Shown in pieces: positions 15,553 through 23,734 of a DNA stretch of 29,215 nt (its first letter is position 1; every line of letters starts with the position of its first letter). This stretch comes from DATAYA01 sp036272815 (lineage in GTDB: Bacteria; Pseudomonadota; Alphaproteobacteria; Acetobacterales; Acetobacteraceae). The DNA is taken from positions 1-29,215 of the forward strand of contig DATAYA010000098.1 in NCBI GenBank assembly GCA_036272815.1, written 5' to 3'. Under the pieces are notes generated by a model. The model worked only from the letters and a program-made list of their open reading frames with translations, did no database searches and was not told where the DNA came from. The position numbers were made by a program, and so were the translations under genes.

Positions 15553-16466
15553 GCCGTCCGCAGCCGCGGATCGAGCGCCGCGTTCAGCAGGTCGGACAGC
15601 ATGGTGAGCACGACGAACAGCAGCGCGAACAGCAGCACCACCGCCTGGATCACCGGGAAGTCACCCTTCTGGATCGACTCCCAGGCGAGATAGCCGAGGC
15701 CGCGGATGTTGAACACGACCTCGACCACCACCGAGCCGCCGAGGATGAAGCCAAGCTGCACCGCGGAGACCGCGACGATCGGCATCGCCGCGTTGCGGAA
15801 CGCGTGCTTGAGCACGATCGAGGCACGGCTGAGGCCCTTGGCGCGCGCCGTGCGCACGTAGTCGGCCCGCAGCGCATCGACCATGCCGCCGCGCGTCAGC
15901 CGCAGCATCACCGGGATCGCGACGAAGGCCAGCACGCTCGCCGGCAGGATGTAGCCGGTCCAGCTATCGACGCCCGCGATCGGCAGCCAGCCGAGATCGA
16001 CGCCGAACCAGATGATGAGCATCAGCCCGAGCCAGAAGCTCGGCACCGCCTGACCCGCAAGCGTCAGTGCGCCGATCGCGACGTCGATGGCCGTGCCTTC
16101 CTGCAGGGCGGCGAGGATGCCGAGCGGCAGCGCCACCGCAATGGCGATGGCGATGGCGATGAGGCCGAGCGTGAGCGTGACCGGAAGATGCGTCGCGATC
16201 AGGTGCGCGACCGTTTCGTGGTAGAGGAACGAGCTGCCCAGGTCGCCGTGGATGGCGCGGTCGCCCCATTGCAGGAACTGCACGGGCAGCGGCCGATCCA
16301 GCCCGAGCTGGTGCTGGATCTTGGCGATCGATTCCGCCGACGCGTCGGGGCCGGCCAAGTTGATGGCGAGATTGCCGCTGAAGCGGGCGAGCGTGAAGCT
16401 GATGACCAGTACGGTCAGGCAGACCAGCGCTGCGAGCAGCAGCGAGCGCAGGAGATAGCGAAGCAC
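15549..16466 (-). CDS. Peptide ABC transporter permease (DppB/OppB type)
   Basis: A 305-aa inner-membrane permease. The N-terminal helix (MLRYLLRSLLLAALVCLTVLVISFTLARF) and the HQLGLDRPLPVQFLQW segment are typical of DppB. The EAA-type cytoplasmic loop RADYVRTARAKGLSRASIVLKHAFRNA contacts the ATPases. Start GTG at 16466, the first gene of a six-gene operon (dppB-dppC-dppD-dppF-binding protein-GGT). A 19-bp palindrome (16470-16488) sits directly upstream of the start, between this gene and the divergent C45 hydrolase gene. Confidence 0.93.
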   Translation of the reverse strand: MLRYLLRSLLLAALVCLTVLVISFTLARFSGNLAINLAGPDASAESIAKIQHQLGLDRPLPVQFLQWGDRAIHGDLGSSFLYHETVAHLIATHLPVTLTLGLIAIAIAIAVALPLGILAALQEGTAIDVAIGALTLAGQAVPSFWLGLMLIIWFGVDLGWLPIAGVDSWTGYILPASVLAFVAIPVMLRLTRGGMVDALRADYVRTARAKGLSRASIVLKHAFRNAAMPIVAVSAVQLGFILGGSVVVEVVFNIRGLGYLAWESIQKGDFPVIQAVVLLFALLFVVLTMLSDLLNAALDPRLRTA

Positions 16467-16469
16467 CGA

Positions 16470-16488
16470 GCCATTCTATAGGAATGGC
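16470..16488. promoter_or_regulatory. Palindrome in the dppB/C45 divergent region
   Basis: GCCATTC (16470-16476), TATAG, GAATGGC (16482-16488): a perfect 7-bp-arm inverted repeat within a 73-bp divergent intergenic region, only three bases upstream of the dppB-type start codon on the minus strand. The AT-rich centre is unusual in this GC-rich DNA. It is a plausible operator for a regulator of both directions, or a core-promoter element; no regulator gene is adjacent. Confidence 0.5.
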
Positions 16489-16539
16489 CGCAGCAGCACG
16501 CAAGCAGCGTTGCCTTGTCCGAGGAGGAGAAAAAGCGTC

Positions 16540-17685
16540 ATGGCCGAGCCCTGCCCGCTGATCGAGGTTTCCGGCGCGCCGCACGCCCGCGGCGTGCAGC
16601 ACGGTCGGCAGGCCGCTGGCCGCATCAGGCGGGGCGTGCAGCATTACGCCGGGCAGTTGCGCCGGCTGGAGCTGGACGCGCCCGCCCTGGCGGCCCTGGT
16701 CACCGCCTATCTGCCGCTCATCGAAAATTACGACGAAAGCTTCGTCCCCGAAATGCGCGGCATCGCAGAGGGTGCCGACGTCGCGTTCGAGGACGTCGTG
16801 CTGCTGAACGCGCGCACCGAGATCCTCAAGCTGGCGACCCGCCCGGACCTGCGCGCCGGGCTGGCGCCCCAGGACACAACGCTGGTGGACGGCTGCACCG
16901 GGGTCGTTGCGCTGCCGCGCGCCACCGGCGACGGGCGCGTGATCCACGCGCAGAACTGGGACTGGAAGGCCGAGTGCGCAGAGACCGCGATCGTGCTGCG
17001 CATCCGGCGCGACGACGGACCTGACATCCTGACCTTCACCGAGGCCGGCGGCCTGGCCCGGTCCGGCCTGAATGCGACCGGCATCGCCATCACCGCGAAT
17101 TATCTCGAAAGCGACCGCGACTATCGCGACCTCGGCGTGCCGCTGGCGCTGATCCGCCGCAAGGTGCTGATGCAGGAACACGTCGCACTGGCGATGCGCG
17201 AGGTCTATGCGACACGAAAATCTGGCTCCAACAACATGATCGTCAGCCAGGCGGGCGGTGTCGCGATCGACTTCGAGTGTGCGCCCGACGAGACCTTCCT
17301 CGTCCAGGCCGAGGCGGGCCTGCTCGTCCATGCCAACCACTGGCAGAGTCCGGTCGCACTCGCCAAGCTGCGCGATACCGGGATCGCGAACACGCCCGAC
17401 AGCCTCTACCGTGATCTCCGCGTGCGCGAGTTGCTCCGTCCCGACCTGGGCGCGCTCACGGTCGAGCATGTGAAGGCGGCGCTGCTGGACGATTTCGCCA
17501 ACCCCTGGTCGGTCTGCCGCCCGCCCCGGACGACGCTGACGGGCGAACGCAGCGCGACCGTGGCCATGGTCGTGATGCAGCCCGATGCCGGCGTGATGGA
17601 AGTCGCGATGCTGCCGGCGCTGGACAAGCGATTTGCCCGCTTTGCGCTGGACGGTGCCGCGTCCGTCCAGCACGCGGCGGAGTAG
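16540..17685 (+). CDS. C45-family autoproteolytic acyltransferase/hydrolase
   Basis: A 381-aa Ntn-hydrolase of peptidase family C45 (acyl-CoA:6-aminopenicillanate acyltransferase type). These proenzymes self-cleave before a Cys that becomes the nucleophile and then hydrolyse or transfer amide-linked acyl groups. The cleavage site is in VDGCTGVVAL, with predicted nucleophile C119, followed by the family segment RVIHAQNWDWKAEC and later NATGIAITANYLES. The fungal enzyme is 357 aa, so length fits. Start ATG at 16540 is backed by a strong GAGGAGGAG (16521-16529). No signal peptide, so cytoplasmic. It is divergent from the importer operon and ends one base from the convergent second binding-protein gene. 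Substrate unknown; N-acyl amino acids or small peptides fit the context. Confidence 0.88.
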   Translation: MAEPCPLIEVSGAPHARGVQHGRQAAGRIRRGVQHYAGQLRRLELDAPALAALVTAYLPLIENYDESFVPEMRGIAEGADVAFEDVVLLNARTEILKLATRPDLRAGLAPQDTTLVDGCTGVVALPRATGDGRVIHAQNWDWKAECAETAIVLRIRRDDGPDILTFTEAGGLARSGLNATGIAITANYLESDRDYRDLGVPLALIRRKVLMQEHVALAMREVYATRKSGSNNMIVSQAGGVAIDFECAPDETFLVQAEAGLLVHANHWQSPVALAKLRDTGIANTPDSLYRDLRVRELLRPDLGALTVEHVKAALLDDFANPWSVCRPPRTTLTGERSATVAMVVMQPDAGVMEVAMLPALDKRFARFALDGAASVQHAAE

Positions 17686-17686
17686 T

Positions 17687-19267
17687 CTACGGCGTTCGCT
17701 TGACGCCGTAGAACAGCGGGAAGCCCTCGGGAATGCCGGTCAGGGTTCGCTTGAACGCCGTCGGCATCGAATACATGCCGAGCGGCGCATAGGACGGATC
17801 CTGGAAGAAATCCGCCTGCAGTTCGCGCATCACCTTCTGCTGGGCGGCAAGGTCGGGTGCCGAGAACCACGACGTCAGCAGCGCCTGCTGCCGGGTGCTG
17901 CGGGGCCAGCCGAACCAGGCGTTCGGCCCCGAGCGGATCGCGATATCGGCGGCAGGAATGATGTTGCCGGTGCCGCCGAGGAAGGTGAAGAACACGTTCC
18001 ACCCGCCCTTGTCGGGCGGCGACTTCGACTCGCGCCGCTGCACCACGGTCCCCCAATCCATCGACTGGTAGTCCACGTTGAGGCCGATCTTGCGCATCAT
18101 GTCGGCGCCGACGAGCGCGATCGCCGTGATGGTCGGAAAGTCCGCGGCGCCGAGGACGACGACCCGCTCGCCTTTGTAGCCGGCCGCAGCCAGCGCCTGC
18201 TTCAGCGCCGCCGGATCGGCGTCGCCCTTCATTGTGTCGACGCCCACGTTGCTTGCATATGGGCTGGCCGCCGCGAATAGTCCGATGCCGGTCTTGATGA
18301 GGTTCGGCACCGATCCCGCCACCGCCTGCATGAAGTTCTGCTGGTTGACGGCCTCCACCACGACGCGGCGGATCGCGGGATTGTCGAAGGGCGGATACAT
18401 CTGGTTGAACCGCAGGCAGCCGATCTCGCCGCTATGGTCCTTCACTGTCACCACAAGCGAATGGTCGTGTGTCAGCGTCGGCACGAGGTCGAGGCTGGGG
18501 TCCTCCCACCAGTCGACCTCGCCCGAACTCAGCGCGGCAGACGCCGTCGCAGGGTCCGGGACCACAGTCCATTCGACGCGATCGAAATGGACCGGCTTGC
18601 CGCCCGCCGTGAAGCTCGTCGGCTCCTGACGCGGCTGGTAGGCGGTGTTCCTGGCACAGGCGATCTTGGCGCCGGAGATCCGCTCGCTCGGAAGGAAGCG
18701 GAACGGACCGCTGCCCACCACCTCCGGCATCTGCTTGTTGGGATCGGTCTGCGCCAGCCGCTCGGGGACGATGCAGCACATGTCTGTGGGGGTCGCCAGC
18801 GCGTCCGGCAGCAGCGGGAACGGCCTCTTGAGCCGGAAGCGGATCACCTTGTCCGATGCCGCCGAGATTTCGTCGGTCGCGGCCATCAACTGGCCGCCGA
18901 AGCCGTCGCGCTTGGCCCAGCGCTGGATGCTCGCCACCGCGTCGCGCGCCAGCACCGGCGTGCCGTCGTGGAATTTCTGGCCGTCGCGCAGCGTCAGGTC
19001 CCACTGCTTCGCGTCGGACGACACGGTATGGCCCTGCACCATCTGCGGCTGCGCACGGTACTTGGTGTCCAGTCCGTAGAGCGTGTCATAGACCATGAAC
19101 CCGAAATTGCGGGTGACGTCCGCCGTGGTCCAGACCGGATCGGTGGCCGCGAGATCGGATTGCGGGATGAACTTGAGAAGGTTCTTGTCCTGCGCGCGGG
19201 CGACCGCTGGCATCGCGAGCGCCGTCGCGACTCCGAGCGTGGATTGCAGCAGGCGGCGACGTCGCAT
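17687..19267 (-). CDS. ABC transporter substrate-binding protein, family 5 (second copy)
   Basis: A 526-aa periplasmic binding protein of the SBP_bac_5 group. The signal peptide (residues 1-25, MRRRRLLQSTLGVATALAMPAVARA) begins with an Arg-rich, Tat-like segment. WDLTLRDGQKFHDGTPVLARDAVASIQRW (about residues 90-118) and GSGPFRFLPSER are family features. It differs clearly from the binding protein at 11274-12788, so it is not a recent duplication. There is no permease or ATPase gene next to it; it may share the Dpp-type importer upstream or serve one elsewhere. Start ATG at 19267 has AAGGA about 10 nt upstream. It is convergent with the C45 hydrolase gene with a 1-bp gap. Confidence 0.9.
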   Translation of the reverse strand: MRRRRLLQSTLGVATALAMPAVARAQDKNLLKFIPQSDLAATDPVWTTADVTRNFGFMVYDTLYGLDTKYRAQPQMVQGHTVSSDAKQWDLTLRDGQKFHDGTPVLARDAVASIQRWAKRDGFGGQLMAATDEISAASDKVIRFRLKRPFPLLPDALATPTDMCCIVPERLAQTDPNKQMPEVVGSGPFRFLPSERISGAKIACARNTAYQPRQEPTSFTAGGKPVHFDRVEWTVVPDPATASAALSSGEVDWWEDPSLDLVPTLTHDHSLVVTVKDHSGEIGCLRFNQMYPPFDNPAIRRVVVEAVNQQNFMQAVAGSVPNLIKTGIGLFAAASPYASNVGVDTMKGDADPAALKQALAAAGYKGERVVVLGAADFPTITAIALVGADMMRKIGLNVDYQSMDWGTVVQRRESKSPPDKGGWNVFFTFLGGTGNIIPAADIAIRSGPNAWFGWPRSTRQQALLTSWFSAPDLAAQQKVMRELQADFFQDPSYAPLGMYSMPTAFKRTLTGIPEGFPLFYGVKRTP

Positions 19268-19325
19268 GGGCCGATCCTTGGTGTTGCGGGATCGACATTA
19301 GACCGCGCGCGGCCGGGCGGGCAAC

Positions 19326-20258
19326 CTAGCTTACCAGCCGCCGCAATCCGGCTGCCTGCTGCTGCATCCAGTTGCCGCTTGCCAGCGCCTCCTCGGCACC
19401 CGGATCGCCGGTGGGGGCGTAGGCGCGCGAGAAATCCGCGGTTCCGAACATCATGTCCCACCACGGCAGCGTGGCACCGTAGTTGCAGCTCCGCTGCCCC
19501 GCCGCGAGCACGCCATGATGCGCGCGGTGGAAGCGCGGACTGACCAGCAGCCGCTCGCCGACCCGGCCGAAAGAGAGCCGTGTATTGGCGTGGCTCAGGC
19601 TCTCGAGCAGGCGCAGCAGCAACACCAGCAATGGAAACTGCAGCGGCGGGATGCCGATGAGCAACGCGACGGCGGTGAACCAGAGAAAGGAAATGACCTC
19701 GTCGAGCAGGTGGTTGCGGTCGTCGGACCAGAATGTCATCTGCCGCTGCGCATGGTGCAGCGAGTGCAGCGCCCACCACCACCGGAATCGGTGCGACAGC
19801 CGGTGCCGCCAGTATTCCGAGAAGTCCAGGATCGCCGCGTAGATGAAGAACGTAAGGACCGGCCGGCCGAGGAGTGCCGGCACGAACCGCTCGATCGTCG
19901 GCGGCACGAGGCCCTGGTCGGCGATCCAGCCGTTGAGGTCGACCTGCAACTGGTAGAAGAGGACAAACGTCACCAGCGGCAGCAGTCCGACCCGCGCGAT
20001 CAGCGTGTAGAGCACGTCCACCGCGACCGTGCCGCCATCCGGCCACCGCTCGACCGGCCGCCAGCGCTCCAGGGGCAGGCAGATCGCGAAGGTGACCGCG
20101 ACCTGTGCCAGGCCGTAGACCGCGAACAGCGACCAGCCATAGCCCATGTCGGACCAGTCCATCAGGTCGAGCCGCCACAGCAGCGGGATCACCAGATGCA
20201 GTTGCAGCAGGCCTGCGAGGCTGTCGAACGGGTCCGCCAGAAAGCCCACGAGCGTCAT
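19326..20258 (-). CDS. Sterol desaturase / fatty acid hydroxylase family membrane protein
   Basis: A 310-aa integral membrane di-iron oxygenase of the fatty acid hydroxylase superfamily. The His clusters are visible in order: HRLSHRF, HSLHHAQ, and HRAHHG near residue 235, and the expected membrane segments precede them (about residues 40-65, 80-105, 125-150, 185-215). Such enzymes hydroxylate or desaturate lipids at the inner membrane. The C-terminal segment NYGATLPWWDMMFGTADF is also typical. Start ATG at 20258 overlaps the stop of the upstream beta-propeller gene by 4 bp, so the two are coupled. Substrate unknown; carotenoid, hopanoid or fatty-acid modification are all possible. Confidence 0.87.
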   Translation of the reverse strand: MTLVGFLADPFDSLAGLLQLHLVIPLLWRLDLMDWSDMGYGWSLFAVYGLAQVAVTFAICLPLERWRPVERWPDGGTVAVDVLYTLIARVGLLPLVTFVLFYQLQVDLNGWIADQGLVPPTIERFVPALLGRPVLTFFIYAAILDFSEYWRHRLSHRFRWWWALHSLHHAQRQMTFWSDDRNHLLDEVISFLWFTAVALLIGIPPLQFPLLVLLLRLLESLSHANTRLSFGRVGERLLVSPRFHRAHHGVLAAGQRSCNYGATLPWWDMMFGTADFSRAYAPTGDPGAEEALASGNWMQQQAAGLRRLVS

Positions 20259-21250
20259 CGGGCGCTCAGCGAGAACGGTGCCGGGAACCGGTCGTGGGTG
20301 TTGAGCCAGATGCCGTGCGGCGAGCGTCCCACCTCAATCGTGTGCAGCACGTCGCCGGTCGCGGGATCGATCACGGCGACCGAATGAGCGAAGCGGCGGG
20401 TCACCCACATCAGTCCGCCCGGCCCGAAATCGAGGTCGTCCGGTCCGCCGCCGATGCGCCAGCGCGCGGTCACGGCAAGGCTCTGCGGGTCGAGCGAGAC
20501 GATGGTGCCGGCGACGCGGTTGGTGACGTAGATCGGGCTCCCCGACGGCGGCACGAACAGCACATGCGCGCCCTGCCCGGTGTGGATGCAGCGCTCGACA
20601 TGACCGTCCACGGGATCGACGACGGCGACGCAATCCTCGCCCATCAGACCGACCAGCACCACGCCGTCATGCCACAGCACGCCCGCCGGCGTGTCGCCCA
20701 CGCGCGCGTCCCACAGCACCGACAGGCTGGCGATGTCGATCGCGGCGACACGCCCAGTCTGCTGGAGGCTGATGTAGACCACGCTGCTGTCGGGCGCGTA
20801 GTTGATGTGGCTCGGCATGGTGCGCATCGGGAAGCGGCGGACGAGTTGCAGCGTATCGTCGTCGCGCACGGCGTAGACGTCGACCTGGTTGCGCGCGAGG
20901 CCGGCGATGGTGAGCCACCGCCCGTCCGGGCTGAACACGAGCTGGTAGGGATCGACGATCGCCACCCGCCGGCGCACCCGCCCGGTCTCCGGGTCGAGAT
21001 AGAGCACCTGGTTGCCGGTGGTGTCGCCCACCAGGAGGAAGCGGTGGTCGGGCGTGAGCGCCATGTGGTGCGGCTCGCGCAGCACCGGGATGCGGCGGAT
21101 TTCGCGATAGGTGCCGACGTCGACCAGGCTGATCGAGGCCTGGGCGGAGTTGATGACGAACGCGAGCCCGGCCGGCGGCGCCACGGCCGCGCGGGCCGGG
21201 GCGAGGGAGGCGAACAGGAATAGCAGCAGCCACGGAACGACACGGCGCAT
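20255..21250 (-). CDS. Exported YncE-like beta-propeller protein
   Basis: A 331-aa secreted protein. The signal peptide (residues 1-21, MRRVVPWLLLFLFASLAPARA) is followed by about seven repeats of roughly 40 residues with the pattern of the YVTN/YncE beta-propeller: repeating LTPDHRFLLVGDTTGNQVLYLD, FSPDGRWLTIAG, VYISLQQTGRVAAID and PIYVTNRVAGTIVSLD units. Some relatives occur with PQQ-dependent dehydrogenases, but none is nearby. It probably acts in the periplasm as a binding scaffold. ATG at 21250 is chosen because the signal peptide begins there. It is coupled to the downstream hydroxylase-type membrane enzyme by a 4-bp overlap. Confidence 0.85.
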   Translation of the reverse strand: MRRVVPWLLLFLFASLAPARAAVAPPAGLAFVINSAQASISLVDVGTYREIRRIPVLREPHHMALTPDHRFLLVGDTTGNQVLYLDPETGRVRRRVAIVDPYQLVFSPDGRWLTIAGLARNQVDVYAVRDDDTLQLVRRFPMRTMPSHINYAPDSSVVYISLQQTGRVAAIDIASLSVLWDARVGDTPAGVLWHDGVVLVGLMGEDCVAVVDPVDGHVERCIHTGQGAHVLFVPPSGSPIYVTNRVAGTIVSLDPQSLAVTARWRIGGGPDDLDFGPGGLMWVTRRFAHSVAVIDPATGDVLHTIEVGRSPHGIWLNTHDRFPAPFSLSAR

Positions 21251-21269
21251 GACGGATTCCAAGGTCTTG

Positions 21270-21300
21270 GCGGCCGATCTTGTAGCACGCAATCGGCCGC
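21270..21300 (-). terminator. Strong hairpin downstream of the thiolase gene
   Basis: GCGGCCGAT (21270-21278) and ATCGGCCGC (21292-21300) are perfect 9-bp arms around a 13-nt loop, 39 bases after the thiolase stop on the minus strand. A second small dyad CCAAG-GT-CTTGG (21259-21270) follows immediately in the transcript. No T-tract, so it may be a Rho-linked or processing hairpin, or a leader element of the beta-propeller gene. Confidence 0.5.
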
Positions 21301-21339
21301 GATGTGGCCCGAAAGCTACCGCTGGACGAACGTGGCGAG

Positions 21340-22512
21340 CTATCGCTCCACACACATGGCAACCCCCATGCCGCCACCGATGCAGAGCGTCGCGAGCCCC
21401 CGCTTGGCATCCCGTCGCGCCATCTCGTGCAGCAGCGTCACCAGCACCCGCGCCCCCGAGGCGCCGATCGGGTGGCCGAGCGCGATTGCGCCGCCGTTCA
21501 CATTGACCCTGCCGGTATCCCAGGCGAGGTCCTTGTTGACCGCGCAGGCTTGTGCGGCGAACGCCTCGTTGGCCTCGATAAGGTCGAGATCGTCCGGCTT
21601 CCATCCGGCGCGCGCCAGGGCCTTGCGGCTTGCGGGAATCGGGCCGGTGCCCATCAGCGCCGGATCCACGCCTGCGGTGGCAAAACTTACGATCCGCGCG
21701 ACCGGCGTGAGGCCGCGGCGCTCCGCCTCGCGGGCAGACATCAGGACCACCGCGGCGGCGCCGTCGTTGATGCCGCTGGCGTTGGCCGCCGTCACCGAGC
21801 CGTCCTTGGCGAACGCCGGGCGCAGCTTCTGCATCATCTCCATCGTGGTGTCGTGGCGGATGTATTCGTCATCGGCAACGATCGTGTCGCCCTTGCGGCC
21901 CTTGACCGTGACCGGCACGATCTCGTCGCGGAAGCGGCCGGATTTCTGCGCGGCGGACGCCTTCTGCTGGCTCGCCAGCGCGAACTCGTCCTGCTGCTCG
22001 CGGGTGATCTGGTATTTCTGGGCGACGTTCTCGGCGGTGTTGCCCATGTGGTAGCCGTGGAAGGCGTCCCACAGCCCGTCCTTCAGCATGGTGTCGATCA
22101 GCCCGAGTTCGCCCATCTTGACGCCCGCGCGCAGATAGGCGGCGTGTGGCGCCTGGCTCATGCTCTCCTGGCCGCCGGCGACGATGATCTCGCTCTGCCC
22201 GGTCATCACCTGCTGCGCCCCGAGAGCGACCGCGCGCAGGCCCGAGCCGCAGAGCTGGTTGACGCCGAAGGCGGTCTTGCCATCGGGGATGCCGGCCGCG
22301 ATCGCCGCCTGCCGGGCCGGGTTCTGGCCTTGGGCCGCGGTCAGGATCTGGCCCAGGATCACCTCGTCCACCTCGCCCGGATCGAGCTTCGCGCGTTCCA
22401 TCGCGGCCTTCACCGCGACCATGCCGAGCGTGTGCGCCGGGACCGAGGCAAACGCGCCGTTGAAACTGCCGACCGGCGTGCGGGCCGCCGCGACGATGAC
22501 GATGTCGTCCAT
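21340..22512 (-). CDS. phaA: Acetyl-CoA acetyltransferase (biosynthetic thiolase)
   Basis: A 390-aa thiolase that condenses two acetyl-CoA to acetoacetyl-CoA, the first step of polyhydroxybutyrate synthesis. All catalytic residues are visible: nucleophilic C88 in NQLCGSGLRAV, H347 in GHPIGASGAR, and C377 in CIGGGMGVAMC. The length is exactly typical of PhaA/AtoB. Start ATG at 22512 has a GGGAGA-type ribosome site. It lies 43 bp after the PHA synthase gene on the same strand, so a role in PHA supply is likely; the symbol is given on that context. No acetoacetyl-CoA reductase (phaB) gene is in the window. Confidence 0.95.
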   Translation of the reverse strand: MDDIVIVAAARTPVGSFNGAFASVPAHTLGMVAVKAAMERAKLDPGEVDEVILGQILTAAQGQNPARQAAIAAGIPDGKTAFGVNQLCGSGLRAVALGAQQVMTGQSEIIVAGGQESMSQAPHAAYLRAGVKMGELGLIDTMLKDGLWDAFHGYHMGNTAENVAQKYQITREQQDEFALASQQKASAAQKSGRFRDEIVPVTVKGRKGDTIVADDEYIRHDTTMEMMQKLRPAFAKDGSVTAANASGINDGAAAVVLMSAREAERRGLTPVARIVSFATAGVDPALMGTGPIPASRKALARAGWKPDDLDLIEANEAFAAQACAVNKDLAWDTGRVNVNGGAIALGHPIGASGARVLVTLLHEMARRDAKRGLATLCIGGGMGVAMCVER

Positions 22513-22555
22513 GTGCTGGCTCTCCCTGGCGGCGCATCGTGACCGCCTGTTTGGG

Positions 22556-23734
22556 TCAACGTAGGTCGCCCAGCCCGGAAATCCAATCGGCGAGCGGTGT
22601 CCAGAGGGCGGCTCGCGCGCTCGAGCCGGCGACCATGCCGATATGCCCTGCCGCCGGTGCGTGGGCGCGCGCGCCCGCGATCAGCTCGGCCAGGGGCTGC
22701 GCGCTCTCGGGCGGCACGATGCGGTCGCGCGCCGGAATCGCGACGAAAGCGGGCAGGGCGAGCGCCTCCGGCTGCACGGCCAGCCCCGCGATCCGCCACT
22801 CGCCGCGCGCCGGCGCGTTCGCGCCGTACCAGAGGTCCAGCGCCTCCCGCGCGACCGGCGCCGCGAGCGGGATGCCGTCGTTGAGCCAATCCTCCAGCGC
22901 CACGAACCACCGCGCCCGCTCGCCGCGCTGCGGGAGCTGGGCGAAGCCACGGTATTTCTCGGCGATCCCGTCCGGGTCGAGCAGCGCGAACAGGCTCTGC
23001 AACGCATCGATCGGCAGCGTGCCGGTCGCGGCCAGCAGCGGCTCCAGTGCGGGCGCCGCCAGCGCGAGTTGAGCCGCGGCCGCCGGGTCGGGGGCGTGGA
23101 AGTCCCACGGGGTCGCCAGCAGCGCCAGCGCCCGCACCTGCTCCGGCCGGCGCTGCGCCGCCGCAACCGCCAGCAGCCCCCCCATGCAATAGCCGGCAAG
23201 CACCAGCGGCGCGCCCACCGCGGCGATCGCCCGCTCCAGCCGACCGGCCACGTAGTCGGTCAGCGTGAAGCGGCGCTCGACGGCGCCGGGCCAGCCCCAG
23301 TCGAGCAGCAGCGGCCGCAATCCCGTGCCCGCCAGGTGCCGCAGCATCGAACGGCCCGGCGCGAGGTCGAGCACATAGGCGCGGTTGACCAGGCTCGGCA
23401 CGACCACGACCGGCATGCCGCCCTCCGGCCGGAAATCGAGCAGGCGCGAGTTGCCCTCGGTCCAGATCGCCGGCGGGTCGGCAAGCTCGCGGCGATAGGG
23501 GTGGCGGCGATAGGCCGCGATGCCGGCCAGCAGCTCAGGGTCGATGCTTCCCGGAGGCACGCTCCCCGGCTTGTCGCTCCCCCGCTTGTCGCTCCAGGGC
23601 GGCGAGCCGGGACTCCAGCTCGGCGACCCGGCCGGAGAGGCGGGCGATCTCAGCATCGCGCGCGTCAGATGCAGCAGCAGCGGCCGCGGGCCGCGCCGCA
23701 GCAGCGGTCCGGGCTGGTCCGGCCGGTCGCTCAC
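22556..23734 (-). CDS. phaC: Class III-like polyhydroxyalkanoate synthase (alpha/beta-hydrolase fold)
   Basis: A 392-aa alpha/beta-hydrolase with the PHA-synthase lipase-like box GYCMGG (C183 replaces the lipase Ser). The rest of the triad is D337 in PARDRIVPP and H364 in GHIGMVAG. The Cys-Asp-His spacing (154 and 27) closely matches that known for class III PhaC (149/302/331), while class I enzymes are about 580-600 aa. The N-terminal part (GPRPLLLHLTRAMLRS...YRRHPYRRELADPP) lacks the class I extension. Start GTG at 23734 follows a GGGGGA site; its first 200 bp overlap the end of the coiled-coil gene in another frame. The predicted role is polymerisation of hydroxyacyl-CoA; a related depolymerase or other thioester acyltransferase remains possible. 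Confidence 0.8.
   Translation of the reverse strand: MSDRPDQPGPLLRRGPRPLLLHLTRAMLRSPASPAGSPSWSPGSPPWSDKRGSDKPGSVPPGSIDPELLAGIAAYRRHPYRRELADPPAIWTEGNSRLLDFRPEGGMPVVVVPSLVNRAYVLDLAPGRSMLRHLAGTGLRPLLLDWGWPGAVERRFTLTDYVAGRLERAIAAVGAPLVLAGYCMGGLLAVAAAQRRPEQVRALALLATPWDFHAPDPAAAAQLALAAPALEPLLAATGTLPIDALQSLFALLDPDGIAEKYRGFAQLPQRGERARWFVALEDWLNDGIPLAAPVAREALDLWYGANAPARGEWRIAGLAVQPEALALPAFVAIPARDRIVPPESAQPLAELIAGARAHAPAAGHIGMVAGSSARAALWTPLADWISGLGDLR

Noticed and set aside
15964..17673. 569-aa open frame on the minus strand across the C45 gene and the dppB-type gene
   Set aside because: It crosses the divergent promoter region and is the shadow of two real genes in other frames; no recognisable domain.
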